Assembly (NCBI RefSeq): GCF_013426895.1
Contig: NZ_AP023175.1
Coordinates: forward strand, 1,240,001-1,304,000
Direction of reading: 5' to 3'
Origin: Paraburkholderia largidicola
GTDB lineage: Bacteria > Pseudomonadota > Gammaproteobacteria > Burkholderiales > Burkholderiaceae
DNA length: 64,000 bases
A model generated the notes under the pieces. The model was not told where the DNA came from, did not search any database, and saw only the letters and a list, made by a program, of their open reading frames with translations. This document shows positions 1-8,193 of the stretch, one piece after another. Position numbers and translations under genes: made by a program. Within the stretch, counting starts at the first letter, position 1; every line of letters begins with the position of its first letter.

Positions 1-1286
1 AGTACGAGGTGCATCCCCTGATCGCCAGGCTCGATCCACGCGAGATCAGCGGGGAGCAACGCTTCGATCGTATCGATCAGTTGACGCCGATGTTCGGCGT
101 AGACATTTCGAACCTTGCGTATGTGGCGCTCCAGATGTCCTTCCGCCATGAAGGCAGCGAGCACGTGCTGATCGGCAGTGGGCGGGTGGCGATCCATCAG
201 CACGCGCGCACCGCAGAACGCATCGACGAGATTGCGCGGGACGATCAGATAGCCCAGTCTGAGGGACGGAAACAGAATCTTGCTGAACGTACCCAGATAG
301 ACCACGCGGTCAGGCGCCAATCCTTGAAGGGCTGGAAACGGATAGCCCTCGTAGCGTAGCTCGCTATCGTAATCGTCCTCGACGACCCAGGCATTGTTGC
401 CGCGCGCCCACGCGAGCAGGGCCGTGCGCCGCGCCATGCTCAAGGGCATCCCCAAAGGATACTGATGGGACGGCGTCACGAATGCCGCGCGTGCATGCGG
501 GGCCATGTTTATGCCAGCCTCGACATCGAGACCCTCGGCGTCGACAGGCACGCGGATCACGCTCTCGCGATAGCCTATGTTTTCCAGTATCGCGGTGACG
601 CCGCGGTAAGCGGGGTTCTCCACCCATACCTGATCGCCCGGACCAAGCAGGACCTGACTCGCGAGAAAAAGCCCCTGTTGGGTGCCGCTGGTCACGATGA
701 CCTGGTCCGACTCACATCGCACGGAGCGAGACCTTCGCACATAGGCGGCGATCGCTTCGCGCAAGGGTAACGCGCCCGATGGATCGGCGTATCCCGTGGG
801 CGCGCCCGGGCCTCTTGCGCGCACGCGGTTACCCAGGCGACGCCAGATATCGCCGGGTGCGGTCAAACCGACCGGGACAGATATCGCGAAGGGTATCGGC
901 TCGAGCGGACGGAACTCGCGTGCAATCCGGGCGAGCGCCTGGGCGCGCTCGGGCAGCCCGGACTTCGTTGCCGGCTCCGGTATCGCCTCGGGCGCGCTGA
1001 CCGACCGCGACTCCGTCAGCGCTTGCGCGACATGGGTTCCTGCTCCCGCTTTCGATTCCAGAAAGCCCTCGGCAAGCAATTGCTCGTAGGCCTCGATCAC
1101 CGTTCCTCTTGCAACGTGAAGCGAAGCAGCGAGTGAACGCGATGACGGCAATGCGTCTCCGGCCCGGATGTGGCCCTTGCGCACCGCCTCCCGCAGCGCC
1201 TCGGCAATTTGACGGCTCAGATTGCCCGCCGTGCGATCAAGCGCTCCGAGGGAGGGCATGTCCGCGGCTCGCGCAGTTCTCGCCAT
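1..1286 (-). CDS. MocR/PdxR-type GntR regulator with aminotransferase domain (partial)
   Basis: The frame stays open from an ATG at 1286 to the left window edge, so the C-terminus is missing. The first 80 residues form a GntR-type winged helix (LPSSRSLAASL, then VARGTVIEAYEQL). After a linker comes a fold-type I aminotransferase-like domain with VTSGTQQG, VTPSHQYPLG, EDDYDSE and GTFSK, whose lysine would bind PLP. MocR regulators use PLP or an amine-derived ligand as effector and often control the gene beside them. The divergent neighbour is a PaiB-type FMN-binding protein with a 116 bp shared intergenic region, so control of that gene is a reasonable inference. The regulated pathway cannot be told from the sequence. 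Confidence 0.9.
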   Translation of the reverse strand, partial: MARTARAADMPSLGALDRTAGNLSRQIAEALREAVRKGHIRAGDALPSSRSLAASLHVARGTVIEAYEQLLAEGFLESKAGAGTHVAQALTESRSVSAPEAIPEPATKSGLPERAQALARIAREFRPLEPIPFAISVPVGLTAPGDIWRRLGNRVRARGPGAPTGYADPSGALPLREAIAAYVRRSRSVRCESDQVIVTSGTQQGLFLASQVLLGPGDQVWVENPAYRGVTAILENIGYRESVIRVPVDAEGLDVEAGINMAPHARAAFVTPSHQYPLGMPLSMARRTALLAWARGNNAWVVEDDYDSELRYEGYPFPALQGLAPDRVVYLGTFSKILFPSLRLGYLIVPRNLVDAFCGARVLMDRHPPTADQHVLAAFMAEGHLERHIRKVRNVYAEHRRQLIDTIEALLPADLAWIEPGDQGMHLV

Positions 1287-1402
1287 AATTCTGGTTCACT
1301 ATAAATTAAATAAACTGGTCCTTTAGGATAAACCACTTTTACAGCAAACTGGACGGATTGCAGTGACTCCAACCCATCGCCCCTAGCAGCCAGAGACAGC
1401 GT

Positions 1403-2041
1403 ATGTACGTACCAGCCCACTTTGCCGAAACCCGAAAGGACGTTTTACATGCACGCATTGTCGAACACCCGTTTGGTACGTTGATCACCCACGGGAGCAG
1501 CGGACTAGACGCGAATCACATCCCGTTTGAACTTGCAGCAGAGGACGGTGAACTGGGTGTGCTGCGCGCGCATGTGGCGCGGGCCAACCCGGTGTGGCAG
1601 GAGGTCGCGAACGGCGACGAGGTGCTGGTCGTCTTCCATGCGGGCGACGCCTATATTTCTCCAAACTGGTATCCGAGCAAGCACGAACTGCACAAACAGG
1701 TGCCGACGTGGAATTACATGGTCGTGCATGCGCACGGCCGCATTACGATTCTCGATGATGAGCGCTACGTGCGAGGCGTAGTGGGACGACTCACGCGCAC
1801 CCATGAGGCATCGGAACCGAAACCCTGGAAGATGGGCGACGCTCCGAAGGACTACGTGGATACGATGGTGAAAGCGATCGTCGGTATTCAGATCGAGGTC
1901 ACGCGCCTCGTGGGCAAGAGCAAGCTCAGTCAGAACAAGGAGGCCCGGGATATCCAGGGCGCCGCCGAAGCTCTCAGGTCGAGTGGCGAATCCCAGCTTG
2001 CCGATGCAATGCTCGCGGGTGTTCCGACGAAGCAGCCATAG
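1403..2041 (+). CDS. PaiB-family FMN-binding negative transcriptional regulator
   Basis: This 212-residue protein starts MYVPAHF and has the PaiB pattern: HPFGTLITH near residue 24, followed by NHIPFEL, HVARANP, and SPNWYPSK around residue 90. PaiB proteins have a split-barrel FMN-binding fold. They were named for repression of sporulation and protease genes in Bacillus, but in proteobacteria they are more often single genes beside a MocR regulator. Length matches the family. It is divergent from the MocR gene and convergent with the cupredoxin gene. The name describes the family; a true regulatory role here is unproven and flavin chemistry is an alternative. Confidence 0.88.
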   Translation: MYVPAHFAETRKDVLHARIVEHPFGTLITHGSSGLDANHIPFELAAEDGELGVLRAHVARANPVWQEVANGDEVLVVFHAGDAYISPNWYPSKHELHKQVPTWNYMVVHAHGRITILDDERYVRGVVGRLTRTHEASEPKPWKMGDAPKDYVDTMVKAIVGIQIEVTRLVGKSKLSQNKEARDIQGAAEALRSSGESQLADAMLAGVPTKQP

Positions 2042-2115
2042 AGAGCGATCGGCGTCGCGGCGTACGCGCGCCAGTGTTCGTTCTGGCAACGCGTGACGCC
2101 ATCGAAAGCCAAGCC

Positions 2116-2463
2116 TTACTGCACAGTGATGACTTCCTTCATGTTCGGATGGATGCCGCAAAACACGTTGTAGACACCCGGCTTGTCGAACTTGAATTGA
2201 TAGGTGTCGTTCTGGTCCAGCGCGGCGGAACGAAACAGGCCGGAGTCGCTCACTACGGTATGCGGTTCGCCGTCGAGATTTTTCCAGGTCACCGTCGTAC
2301 CCGCTTTGATCGTGGTGGACATCGGTGAAAACATGAAGTTCTTGATAAGCACCGCGTTGGCGTCCTGCGCCTGCGCGGCAGTCATTCCTGAAGTCAATGC
2401 CGCGACGATCATCCCGATTCCAACGGAGACAACCAGCGAGCGACGAAAGATGGCAGATAGCAT
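2116..2463 (-). CDS. Periplasmic cupredoxin (plastocyanin/amicyanin-like)
   Basis: I place the start at the ATG at 2463, behind AAGGAAC, rather than at an upstream in-frame ATG (2502) that has no ribosome site. The 115-residue product has an N-terminal signal peptide ending near AQA-QD. Type 1 copper ligands are visible: His in GEPHTVV, then Cys, His and Met in the C-terminal VFCGIHPNMKEV. This is the short loop typical of amicyanin- or pseudoazurin-like proteins, which carry single electrons in the periplasm. It lies 39 bp downstream of the metallophosphoesterase gene on the same strand and is probably cotranscribed. The redox partner is not evident. Confidence 0.87.
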   Translation of the reverse strand: MLSAIFRRSLVVSVGIGMIVAALTSGMTAAQAQDANAVLIKNFMFSPMSTTIKAGTTVTWKNLDGEPHTVVSDSGLFRSAALDQNDTYQFKFDKPGVYNVFCGIHPNMKEVITVQ

Positions 2464-2502
2464 GATCCTGTTCCTTGCTTGATCAGTGGAGGGTGATTGC
2501 AA

Positions 2503-3447
2503 TCAGACGAGCGTCGCGTCGGAAAGCGTCGCCTTGAGCGGATGGCGCGAGATCTTGATGCTGGTCACGCCAAGCATGCTGGCGAGCTGATCGTCCGGCA
2601 CCTTGAGCGGCATGGGCCCAGGGCCATTGCCAGCCGTCGGTTGCGGATAGGCAGTGGAACGCGCGGTGTGGAAAGTAATGTTCCCCTCCACCTTCGACAC
2701 GATCTGATGGATATGTCCATTCAGTACCGTGACCGAACCGAACCGCCTCAGATAGTCCATCGCCCGGCCAGCGTCGCCCGTGCCCCATCCCCACGGCTCG
2801 TATATCGTCCACATCGGCATGTGTGCGAAGACAACGATCGGCGTGCTGGAAGAGCGCCCCTTCAGATCGTTTTCCAGCCATTCAAGCTGGTCGTCGCCGA
2901 GACTTCCCAAACCATTCGGCTTGAAGTGCATCACATTGACGAGCCCGATGAAGTGCACGCCGTTGTGGTCGAAGCTGTAGTACCCCTTGTTGTCCGAAGC
3001 CTTGCCGAAGCGCTTGAAGTATTCGGTTCCGGGGCCGTCGGTCACATCATGTTCTCCGGGTACCGTGTGAAGTTCCGTGATATTCAGCCCTGACATCAAT
3101 TGAGCTGCGAGATCGAATTCCGACGCTTTCGAGAGATGAGTGATATCGCCCGTGTGTATCGTCAGTGCCGGCTTGACGGGCATCGCGTTGACGAAGTTGA
3201 TGGTCTCCGTGAGCGTGCCGGCAACATCCGGATTGGCTTCCTTGTTGAAGCCGATATGCGAATCACTGATCTGAAGGAACAGCGGCACGCCCGAGGATAC
3301 GGGCTTGCCAGTCGTACCGGCGGCGAGCGCCAGCTCGACGGGCGTGAGAATGCCGCCGGTCAGCATGAACAGAGTGCCAGCGCCGCCGTAGGCAAGGCAT
3401 TTCAATGCGCCACGGCGCGACGGATTGGAAGGCGTATCAGATGACAT
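2503..3447 (-). CDS. Exported calcineurin-like metallophosphoesterase
   Basis: The 314-residue protein begins with a twin-arginine-like signal (SRRGALKCLAYGGAG), suggesting export in folded form. Metallophosphoesterase motifs follow in order: QISDSHIGF (D-x-H), HTGDITH (GD), PGEHDVTDG (the GNHD block with Glu in place of Asn), VVFAHMPMW and NGHIHQIVSK. The dinuclear metal site therefore looks complete apart from the Asn-to-Glu change in GEHD. The substrate is unknown; family members hydrolyse phosphomono- or diesters. It is followed by the cupredoxin gene, an arrangement I interpret as a two-gene operon. Confidence 0.88.
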   Translation of the reverse strand: MSSDTPSNPSRRGALKCLAYGGAGTLFMLTGGILTPVELALAAGTTGKPVSSGVPLFLQISDSHIGFNKEANPDVAGTLTETINFVNAMPVKPALTIHTGDITHLSKASEFDLAAQLMSGLNITELHTVPGEHDVTDGPGTEYFKRFGKASDNKGYYSFDHNGVHFIGLVNVMHFKPNGLGSLGDDQLEWLENDLKGRSSSTPIVVFAHMPMWTIYEPWGWGTGDAGRAMDYLRRFGSVTVLNGHIHQIVSKVEGNITFHTARSTAYPQPTAGNGPGPMPLKVPDDQLASMLGVTSIKISRHPLKATLSDATLV

Positions 3448-3692
3448 GATGTGCTCTCGATTGGGGGTTCAGAAGGTATAGACCGCCGAATCACCCAGTG
3501 GACCTCCTCCGGCTGGGTTCAAGCACTAGACTGCTGTGTCCTCCGTTCTATTCCCAACACGTGAATTCCCATTGATGGCGCCATGTCGTTCGCTCATCCT
3601 TCGCGGCGCTGCGTCGACGTCGCATGCGAGTGCGGAATATCCAGCGCGTGCGTTCGGTCTAGCAGACAGGACACACGAAATGGGGAATTGAA

Positions 3693-3926
3693 ATGGACAT
3701 CATCGACCTGGCCCGTGAATCGGGATTGACAGTCATCCTCGATGGCAGAATCGGCCGCGAGGAATATCACAGCATATGCGGCTCGATTTCGGCGCTATCG
3801 CGATTCGCCGAATCGGTATGTCAATACGCAGCGCACCCGGATGACTGCGCGCCCTGTGCCGCGCAACGCTCGTTGCAGTCAGAAACGAGTCGCGTCGATG
3901 GCATGTCCCGCACATCGGCGAATTGA
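3693..3926 (+). CDS. Small hypothetical protein
   Basis: This is a 77-codon frame with a GGGGAATTGAA purine-rich tract just before the ATG. The first 40 residues (MDIIDLARESGLTVILDGR, then GREEYHS) look like a folded, coding-quality segment and recall short Burkholderia hypothetical proteins. The last 30 residues are low in hydrophobic content and may be out of true frame. It overlaps the possible TTG start of the next gene by four bases. Function unknown; a frameshifted or decayed gene is possible. Confidence 0.45.
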   Translation: MDIIDLARESGLTVILDGRIGREEYHSICGSISALSRFAESVCQYAAHPDDCAPCAAQRSLQSETSRVDGMSRTSAN

Positions 3927-3934
3927 GGTTTCGG

Positions 3935-4675
3935 GTGCAATCCGTTCTGCGCCGTCTTCAGCTCGGGTCGGGCATCGTGTTGCTGACCTATCTCTTCCTC
4001 CATCTGATCAATCACGCGCTCGCTATCTGGTCACTGGACCTTGCCGGGCGCGGTCTGCAGGCGGCGCTGTGGCTCTGGCGCAGCATCCCTGGCACCCTCG
4101 TGCTGTACGGCGCGGCAACACTGCACTTTTCGCTCGCGTTGCACACGATTTACACGCGCCGCCAATGGACGCTACAGCCAGCAGAATGGATCCGCCTCTG
4201 GGCAGGGCTCAGCCTGCCGCTGCTGCTGATTCGCCACGCGGTGACGACCCGGCTTGCCTCCACGCTCTACGGCTTCGAGCCAAACTATGAGCGCGTCGTC
4301 ATCACGCTGCTCTCGAGCGGCACGCAGGGACTGCAACTTGCGCTGCTTGCCCCCGGCTGGGTACATGGATGCCTCGGGTTGTGGTTCCGCTTGCGCCATC
4401 ATCCTTCGGCGCAACGCCTGAAACCCGCATTGCTTACGTTCGCGATCCTCTTGCCGCTGCTGTCTGCGGCGGGTTTTTTCCGCATGATGCGAACCGTCGA
4501 GACAAAGAACTTCATTCTCCCGGCCGCCGATCCGAAGCTGGTTGCCCATCAACTCGCGCTGGATGCCTGGCGTCACGATCTCGTCGCCATCTACCTCGTG
4601 GTGACGATCTGCGCATTCGTTGCCGGTCAGATGCGCAACGGACTCGAACGGCAAAGACAGCAGAGGAATCGCTGA
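3935..4675 (+). CDS. Multi-pass membrane protein resembling the N-terminal heme domain of membrane-bound cyclases
   Basis: About 246 residues with roughly six hydrophobic segments. I prefer the GTG at 3935, which has GAGG six bases upstream, to the TTG at 3923. The opening (RRLQLGSG, then LHLINHAL) and the paired histidines in the first two membrane segments resemble the membrane anchor of class III adenylate cyclases that continue into a 2Fe-2S ferredoxin domain and a catalytic domain. Here the frame stops after an Arg/Gln-rich linker (ERQRQQRNR), where the ferredoxin domain would begin. No ferredoxin or cyclase domain follows. It is either a free-standing heme-binding membrane protein or a 3'-truncated gene. 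Confidence 0.65.
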   Translation: MQSVLRRLQLGSGIVLLTYLFLHLINHALAIWSLDLAGRGLQAALWLWRSIPGTLVLYGAATLHFSLALHTIYTRRQWTLQPAEWIRLWAGLSLPLLLIRHAVTTRLASTLYGFEPNYERVVITLLSSGTQGLQLALLAPGWVHGCLGLWFRLRHHPSAQRLKPALLTFAILLPLLSAAGFFRMMRTVETKNFILPAADPKLVAHQLALDAWRHDLVAIYLVVTICAFVAGQMRNGLERQRQQRNR

Positions 4676-4762
4676 TTTCCTGATACGTGACGGCACGACA
4701 CGAAGTCCGGCAACTCGCGCCGCGTTCGGAAGCAGGGACGCCGCGACGACGACATCTCGCAT
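4676..4762 (-). pseudogene. Possible 5' relict of a GlxA-type regulator
   Basis: Reading leftward from the ATG at 4762, the first codons (MRDVVVAA) resemble the start of the intact GlxA regulator at 9153 (MRIFVLAL), and the DNA upstream of both starts is strongly similar. Beyond about ten codons the resemblance ends and the frame runs antisense into the membrane-protein gene. I read this as the remaining 5' end of a lost regulator. It could also be chance similarity of the first codons next to a truly duplicated promoter. Confidence 0.35.
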
Positions 4763-4842
4763 GGCCGAATCGATACCAAAATTGTCGATGGAGACCGTAT
4801 TTTCCGGTGCGCCAGGTTTGTACAGTGTCGCTCACCGCATGA
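4760..4842. repeat. Duplicated intergenic/promoter segment, copy A
   Basis: Shares with copy B (9151-9232) the blocks GATACCAAAATTGTCGA and TTTGTACAGTGTCG followed by TCACC-CATGA, in the same order and nearly the same spacing. Both copies sit before a plus-strand enzyme gene. The 'TGTCG' half-elements about 45 bp apart could be binding sites of the GlxA regulator encoded next to copy B. Confidence 0.7.
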
Positions 4843-4913
4843 GCGCTCACGCGGGCCTGCAGAACAAAGGCTAACCGCCAATCCCAAACCAACAGCAAAC
4901 CCGGAGTCCACAG

Positions 4914-5795
4914 ATGAACGAGCATGCCCACGTAGATGGGATTTATCCTTTCCCGGCTGCGATGCAGACGCGAACGATCGAAACCAACGGTGCATCCATC
5001 CATGTGCGGGTCGGCGGTCAGGGTCCAGCCGTCGTCATGCTGCACGGCTTCGGCACAACGGGCGACATGTGGGGGCATCTTGCGAGCGCACTCATCGAGG
5101 ACCACATGATCATCGTGCCCGACCTGCGTGGCCTGGGGCTCTCGTCGAAACCCGACGGCGGCTACGACAAGAAGAACCAGGCGGCGGACGTAGTGGGCGT
5201 GCTCGACGCCCTGGGCGTGCACACGGCCGAGCTGGTGACGCACGACATCGGCATCATGGTCGGCTTCGCAGTTGCCGCCACCCACCCCGAGCGCGTGAAC
5301 CGATGGGTCGCGATCGATGCACCGCTGCCCGGCGTCGGCCCCTGGGATCAGATCACGCAAGACCCGGCCATGTGGCACTTCGGCTTCGGTGGTCAGGATA
5401 TGGAGCGCCTCGTCGCCGGCCGCGAGCGCATCTATCTCGACCGTTTCTGGAACGAACTTTCCCGGAACCCGAAGCGGTTCGATGAAGCGAAGCGCCAGCA
5501 TTACGCAGCGCTCTATACGCAACCCGGCGCAATGCGAGCGAGCTTTGCACAGTTCCTGGCGTTCAGCCAGGATGCGGCCGACAACAGACGGTTTCTCGCG
5601 CAAGGCAAGCTTCAGATGCCGGTCCTGGCCCTGGGTGGCGAAGCTACGTTCGGCCCGATGATCGGCGCGGTGATCGGATGTGCCGCCGACGACGTCGAAA
5701 ACGTGACCATCCCTGATTGCGGCCACTGGATCACGGAAGAACAGCCTGCCGCGACGACAAGACTCGTCGTCGACTTCCTGCGTCGCCGTTCATGA
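4914..5795 (+). CDS. Alpha/beta hydrolase of the epoxide hydrolase/dehalogenase type
   Basis: The 293-residue protein has the oxyanion-hole motif HGFGTT near residue 44, the strand PDLRGLGLSSKP, and an aspartate nucleophile in the elbow VTHDIGIMVG. The catalytic histidine is in DCGHWITEEQP near the C-terminus. An Asp nucleophile (HDxG) is typical of epoxide hydrolases and haloacid/haloalkane dehalogenases rather than esterases. The start has GGAG upstream. The gene is monocistronic behind a promoter segment duplicated at 9151-9232, hinting that it may once have belonged to a GlxA-regulated pair. The substrate cannot be inferred. Confidence 0.85.
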   Translation: MNEHAHVDGIYPFPAAMQTRTIETNGASIHVRVGGQGPAVVMLHGFGTTGDMWGHLASALIEDHMIIVPDLRGLGLSSKPDGGYDKKNQAADVVGVLDALGVHTAELVTHDIGIMVGFAVAATHPERVNRWVAIDAPLPGVGPWDQITQDPAMWHFGFGGQDMERLVAGRERIYLDRFWNELSRNPKRFDEAKRQHYAALYTQPGAMRASFAQFLAFSQDAADNRRFLAQGKLQMPVLALGGEATFGPMIGAVIGCAADDVENVTIPDCGHWITEEQPAATTRLVVDFLRRRS

Positions 5796-5878
5796 GTTAG
5801 CCAGCGTCACGTAGTGCGGCGCCGCGCGGCTGGGTCCAGTCGCGCCACAGCCCATCATCGACATTTTGGGAGTCTGAT

Positions 5879-6457
5879 TTGAGCAAGCACCTGATTGCAT
5901 CGTGTGTTCTCGCATTGATCGCTGGATCAGCGATGGCGGCCACGACCACTTATAACCTTGACCCGAGGCACACCTATCCAAGCTTCGAAGCTGATCACTT
6001 TGGCGGTATTTCGGTGTGGCGGGGCAAGTTCACAAAAAGCAGCGGCGTCGTGACGCTCGATCGCTCCGCAAAGACCGGCGTGATCGACGTGTCGATTGAC
6101 ACCGCGTCGATTGACACCGGTAATGCGCCACTCGATACGCGCGTGAAATCGGATGAATTTTTCGATGTCAGCAAGTATCCGACCGCGACATTCAAAAGTA
6201 GCGTGCTGCGCTTCGACGGCGACACGCCAGTCGAAGCATCGGGCGACTTCACGTTTCACGGGGTCACCAAACCACTGACGTTGAAGATCGATTCGTTCAA
6301 GTGTTTCATCAACCCGCTGATCAAGCGCGAAGTGTGCGGTGCGGAAGCCAGCGCGCAATTCGACCGCGCCGATTACGGCGTGACGTGGGGCACCCATTAC
6401 GGTTTCAGGACGCTCACTCGCTTGCAGATTCAGGTTGAAGGCGTGAAGGCCGACTGA
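5879..6457 (+). CDS. YceI-family periplasmic protein
   Basis: The start is TTG at 5879, with GGGAG upstream; it gives a clean signal peptide ending in AMA-AT around residue 20. The 192-residue product shows YceI features: an N-terminal Y-x-L-D-P-x-H-T segment, FKSSVLRF, a [12 protein letters not shown] block near residue 125, and a closing beta-barrel. YceI proteins bind polyisoprenoids or similar long hydrophobic ligands. A C-terminal Cys pair (around [13 protein letters not shown]) matches the subgroup with one disulfide. No operon partner is evident. Confidence 0.9.
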   Translation: MSKHLIASCVLALIAGSAMAATTTYNLDPRHTYPSFEADHFGGISVWRGKFTKSSGVVTLDRSAKTGVIDVSIDTASIDTGNAPLDTRVKSDEFFDVSKYPTATFKSSVLRFDGDTPVEASGDFTFHGVTKPLTLKIDSFKCFINPLIKREVCGAEASAQFDRADYGVTWGTHYGFRTLTRLQIQVEGVKAD

Positions 6458-6535
6458 GCCGCAGACGGCTGTTTGCAACTTGCCAGATGAGCATCGCCAA
6501 ATTGGTTGATGCGTGTCTGGCAAGCTTCGGACACT

Positions 6536-7186
6536 TCATCTACCAGCAGAAACAGAAGCCGCTTCCACCAAGGCCACAGCCCGCTCGCGTGCAGCCTGTC
6601 TCGCCGCGTGATCGACTTCGGGCCCAAGCAGCGTTTTCTCGACGACAACCGATTCGACGTCAGTGATGCCAACGGATCTCAGCCACGCTTCGATATAGGG
6701 CCGCTGGAAATCGAACGAATGGGCCGGTGTGCTCGAGTCGATCGAATAGTCGAGTCCTCTGGCATAGATCACGACCGCTTTCTTGTTTTTCAGCAGGCCC
6801 TGGAGCCCGCGCTCATCGAACGAAAACAGGATGTCTCGCTGCGACACGACATCGATGAAATGCTTCAGCTTGTACGGAATAGAGAAATTCCACAGTGGCA
6901 CGGAGAGCAACAACGTATCCGCGTCGTGCAGCCGCTGCGCGAGGTGCCGGATGTCCGCCCACACCTGCTGCTGGGCGTCGCTGAGCGGCGTGCCGCTCAG
7001 GTCCGCGTATTTCGCATCGAGTGCATCGCCGTCGAATTCCGGCAAGTCAATCGACCACAGATCGAGCACGTCGATCGGATGATCCGGATGAGCGCCGCGA
7101 TAAGCGTCCAGATAGGCGTGCGCAACGTCGAGAGACGCAGATCGCGTCTTGCGTGGTGACGATTCGATATGCAGCAAGGTCGGCAT
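6536..7186 (-). CDS. azoR: FMN-dependent NADH:quinone/azo reductase
   Basis: A 216-residue flavodoxin-fold protein, the usual size for AzoR. The phosphate-binding loop ESSPRKTRSAS is at the N-terminus, and the flavin motif PLWNFSIPYKLKHFID lies near residue 98. AzoR reduces quinones and azo dyes by two-electron transfer from NADH and protects against thiol-reactive electrophiles. It is divergent from a LysR-type regulator across a 109 bp intergenic region containing an AT-rich dyad, the usual layout for autoregulated LysR control of a detoxifying reductase. Confidence 0.93.
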   Translation of the reverse strand: MPTLLHIESSPRKTRSASLDVAHAYLDAYRGAHPDHPIDVLDLWSIDLPEFDGDALDAKYADLSGTPLSDAQQQVWADIRHLAQRLHDADTLLLSVPLWNFSIPYKLKHFIDVVSQRDILFSFDERGLQGLLKNKKAVVIYARGLDYSIDSSTPAHSFDFQRPYIEAWLRSVGITDVESVVVEKTLLGPEVDHAARQAARERAVALVEAASVSAGR

Positions 7187-7224
7187 GGCAATACTCCAGG
7201 TGAGTGACTGCCGCCATCACAACA

Positions 7225-7243
7225 TATTTCAATCTAAAATATA
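7225..7243. promoter_or_regulatory. Probable LysR operator between azoR and its regulator
   Basis: The dyad ATATTT-N7-AAATAT is perfect in its six-base arms, contains a T-N11-A core typical of LysR-type boxes, and lies in the divergent intergenic region. The assignment to the adjacent LysR protein is inferred from position. Confidence 0.5.
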
Positions 7244-7295
7244 AACGAAGTATCACAGCCTTATTCAGTTCAATTCGCACTGTATTGGAAGGACC

Positions 7296-8147
7296 ATGTT
7301 CGATACCGTTCTGCTGCGCTCCTTCGTGGCCGTCGTCCAGGAAGGCGGGTTCACGCACGCCGCGGCGCGCCTCAATCTGACGCAGTCCGCGGTTAGCGCG
7401 CATCTGCGACGTCTGGAAAAACAGACCGGCCGGGACCTGCTCGTGCGTACCACGCGCTCGGTGACGCTCACGCCGGACGGTGAGCTTCTGCTGGGCTACG
7501 CGCGCGCCATTCTCGCGCTCAACCATGATGCCCATGCGCAACTGCTTCGCGGGCCCAGCGAAGGTGCGATCCGGGTTGGCCTGTCCGAAGACCTCGCCAA
7601 CGTCAGGCTGATGAATGTCATGCAGGCGTTCGCGGTGCGCTATCCGCGCATTGCCTTCAGCGTGAGGGTCGGCATTCCTGGCGAACTGCTGCAGGCGATG
7701 GACCGGGGCGAATTCGATGTGGTGATCGGCGGACGCTGCCACGATTCACGCCCCGGACGCGTGTTATGGCGAGAGCCGCTCGTGTGGGCTGGCGCGGAGT
7801 GGGCTTCGTTGACGTCCGGCGCGCCGGTGCCACTCGCGCTGTTCCCGGAACCCTGTCCGTATCGTGAGGCCGCCCTTTCCGCCCTCGCCCGCGCCGGCCT
7901 CGATTACCGGATCGCACTGGTGTGCTCGAGCGGCGCCGGCCTGTGCGCGGCTGCGCAAGCCGGCTTTGCGGTGACGCCGGTCGTGCATACCCAACTCGTG
8001 CACGGCTTGCGCGCGATCGCGCCGGATGCCGGCCTGCCGGCACTGCCCGATGTCGAGTTCACGATGTTCTCGATGCCGGGGGCATCGGCCAGCATCGCGG
8101 ACGAACTAGGCAACGCGATCGTGCTTGCATTCGCGCACAAGGGATGA
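7296..8147 (+). CDS. LysR-family transcriptional regulator
   Basis: The 283-residue protein starts with a LysR winged helix: LLRSFVAVVQEGGFTHAAARL, then TQSAVSAHLRRLE, in residues 5-45. A PBP2-type effector domain follows from about residue 90 (IRVGLSEDLANV). It is divergent from azoR and probably controls it, perhaps sensing a quinone or other electrophile. It converges with the GlxA regulator 46 bp downstream. Confidence 0.9.
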   Translation: MFDTVLLRSFVAVVQEGGFTHAAARLNLTQSAVSAHLRRLEKQTGRDLLVRTTRSVTLTPDGELLLGYARAILALNHDAHAQLLRGPSEGAIRVGLSEDLANVRLMNVMQAFAVRYPRIAFSVRVGIPGELLQAMDRGEFDVVIGGRCHDSRPGRVLWREPLVWAGAEWASLTSGAPVPLALFPEPCPYREAALSALARAGLDYRIALVCSSGAGLCAAAQAGFAVTPVVHTQLVHGLRAIAPDAGLPALPDVEFTMFSMPGASASIADELGNAIVLAFAHKG

Positions 8148-8193
8148 CGCCGGGCGAACGCAACGCGTGCAGCCGAAGCGTCGCCACCGCGAC

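Noticed and set aside
2116..2463. Cupredoxin as the electron acceptor of the aromatic amine dehydrogenase
   Set aside because: It lies 14 kb away on the other strand in an operon with a phosphoesterase; no evidence of a link.
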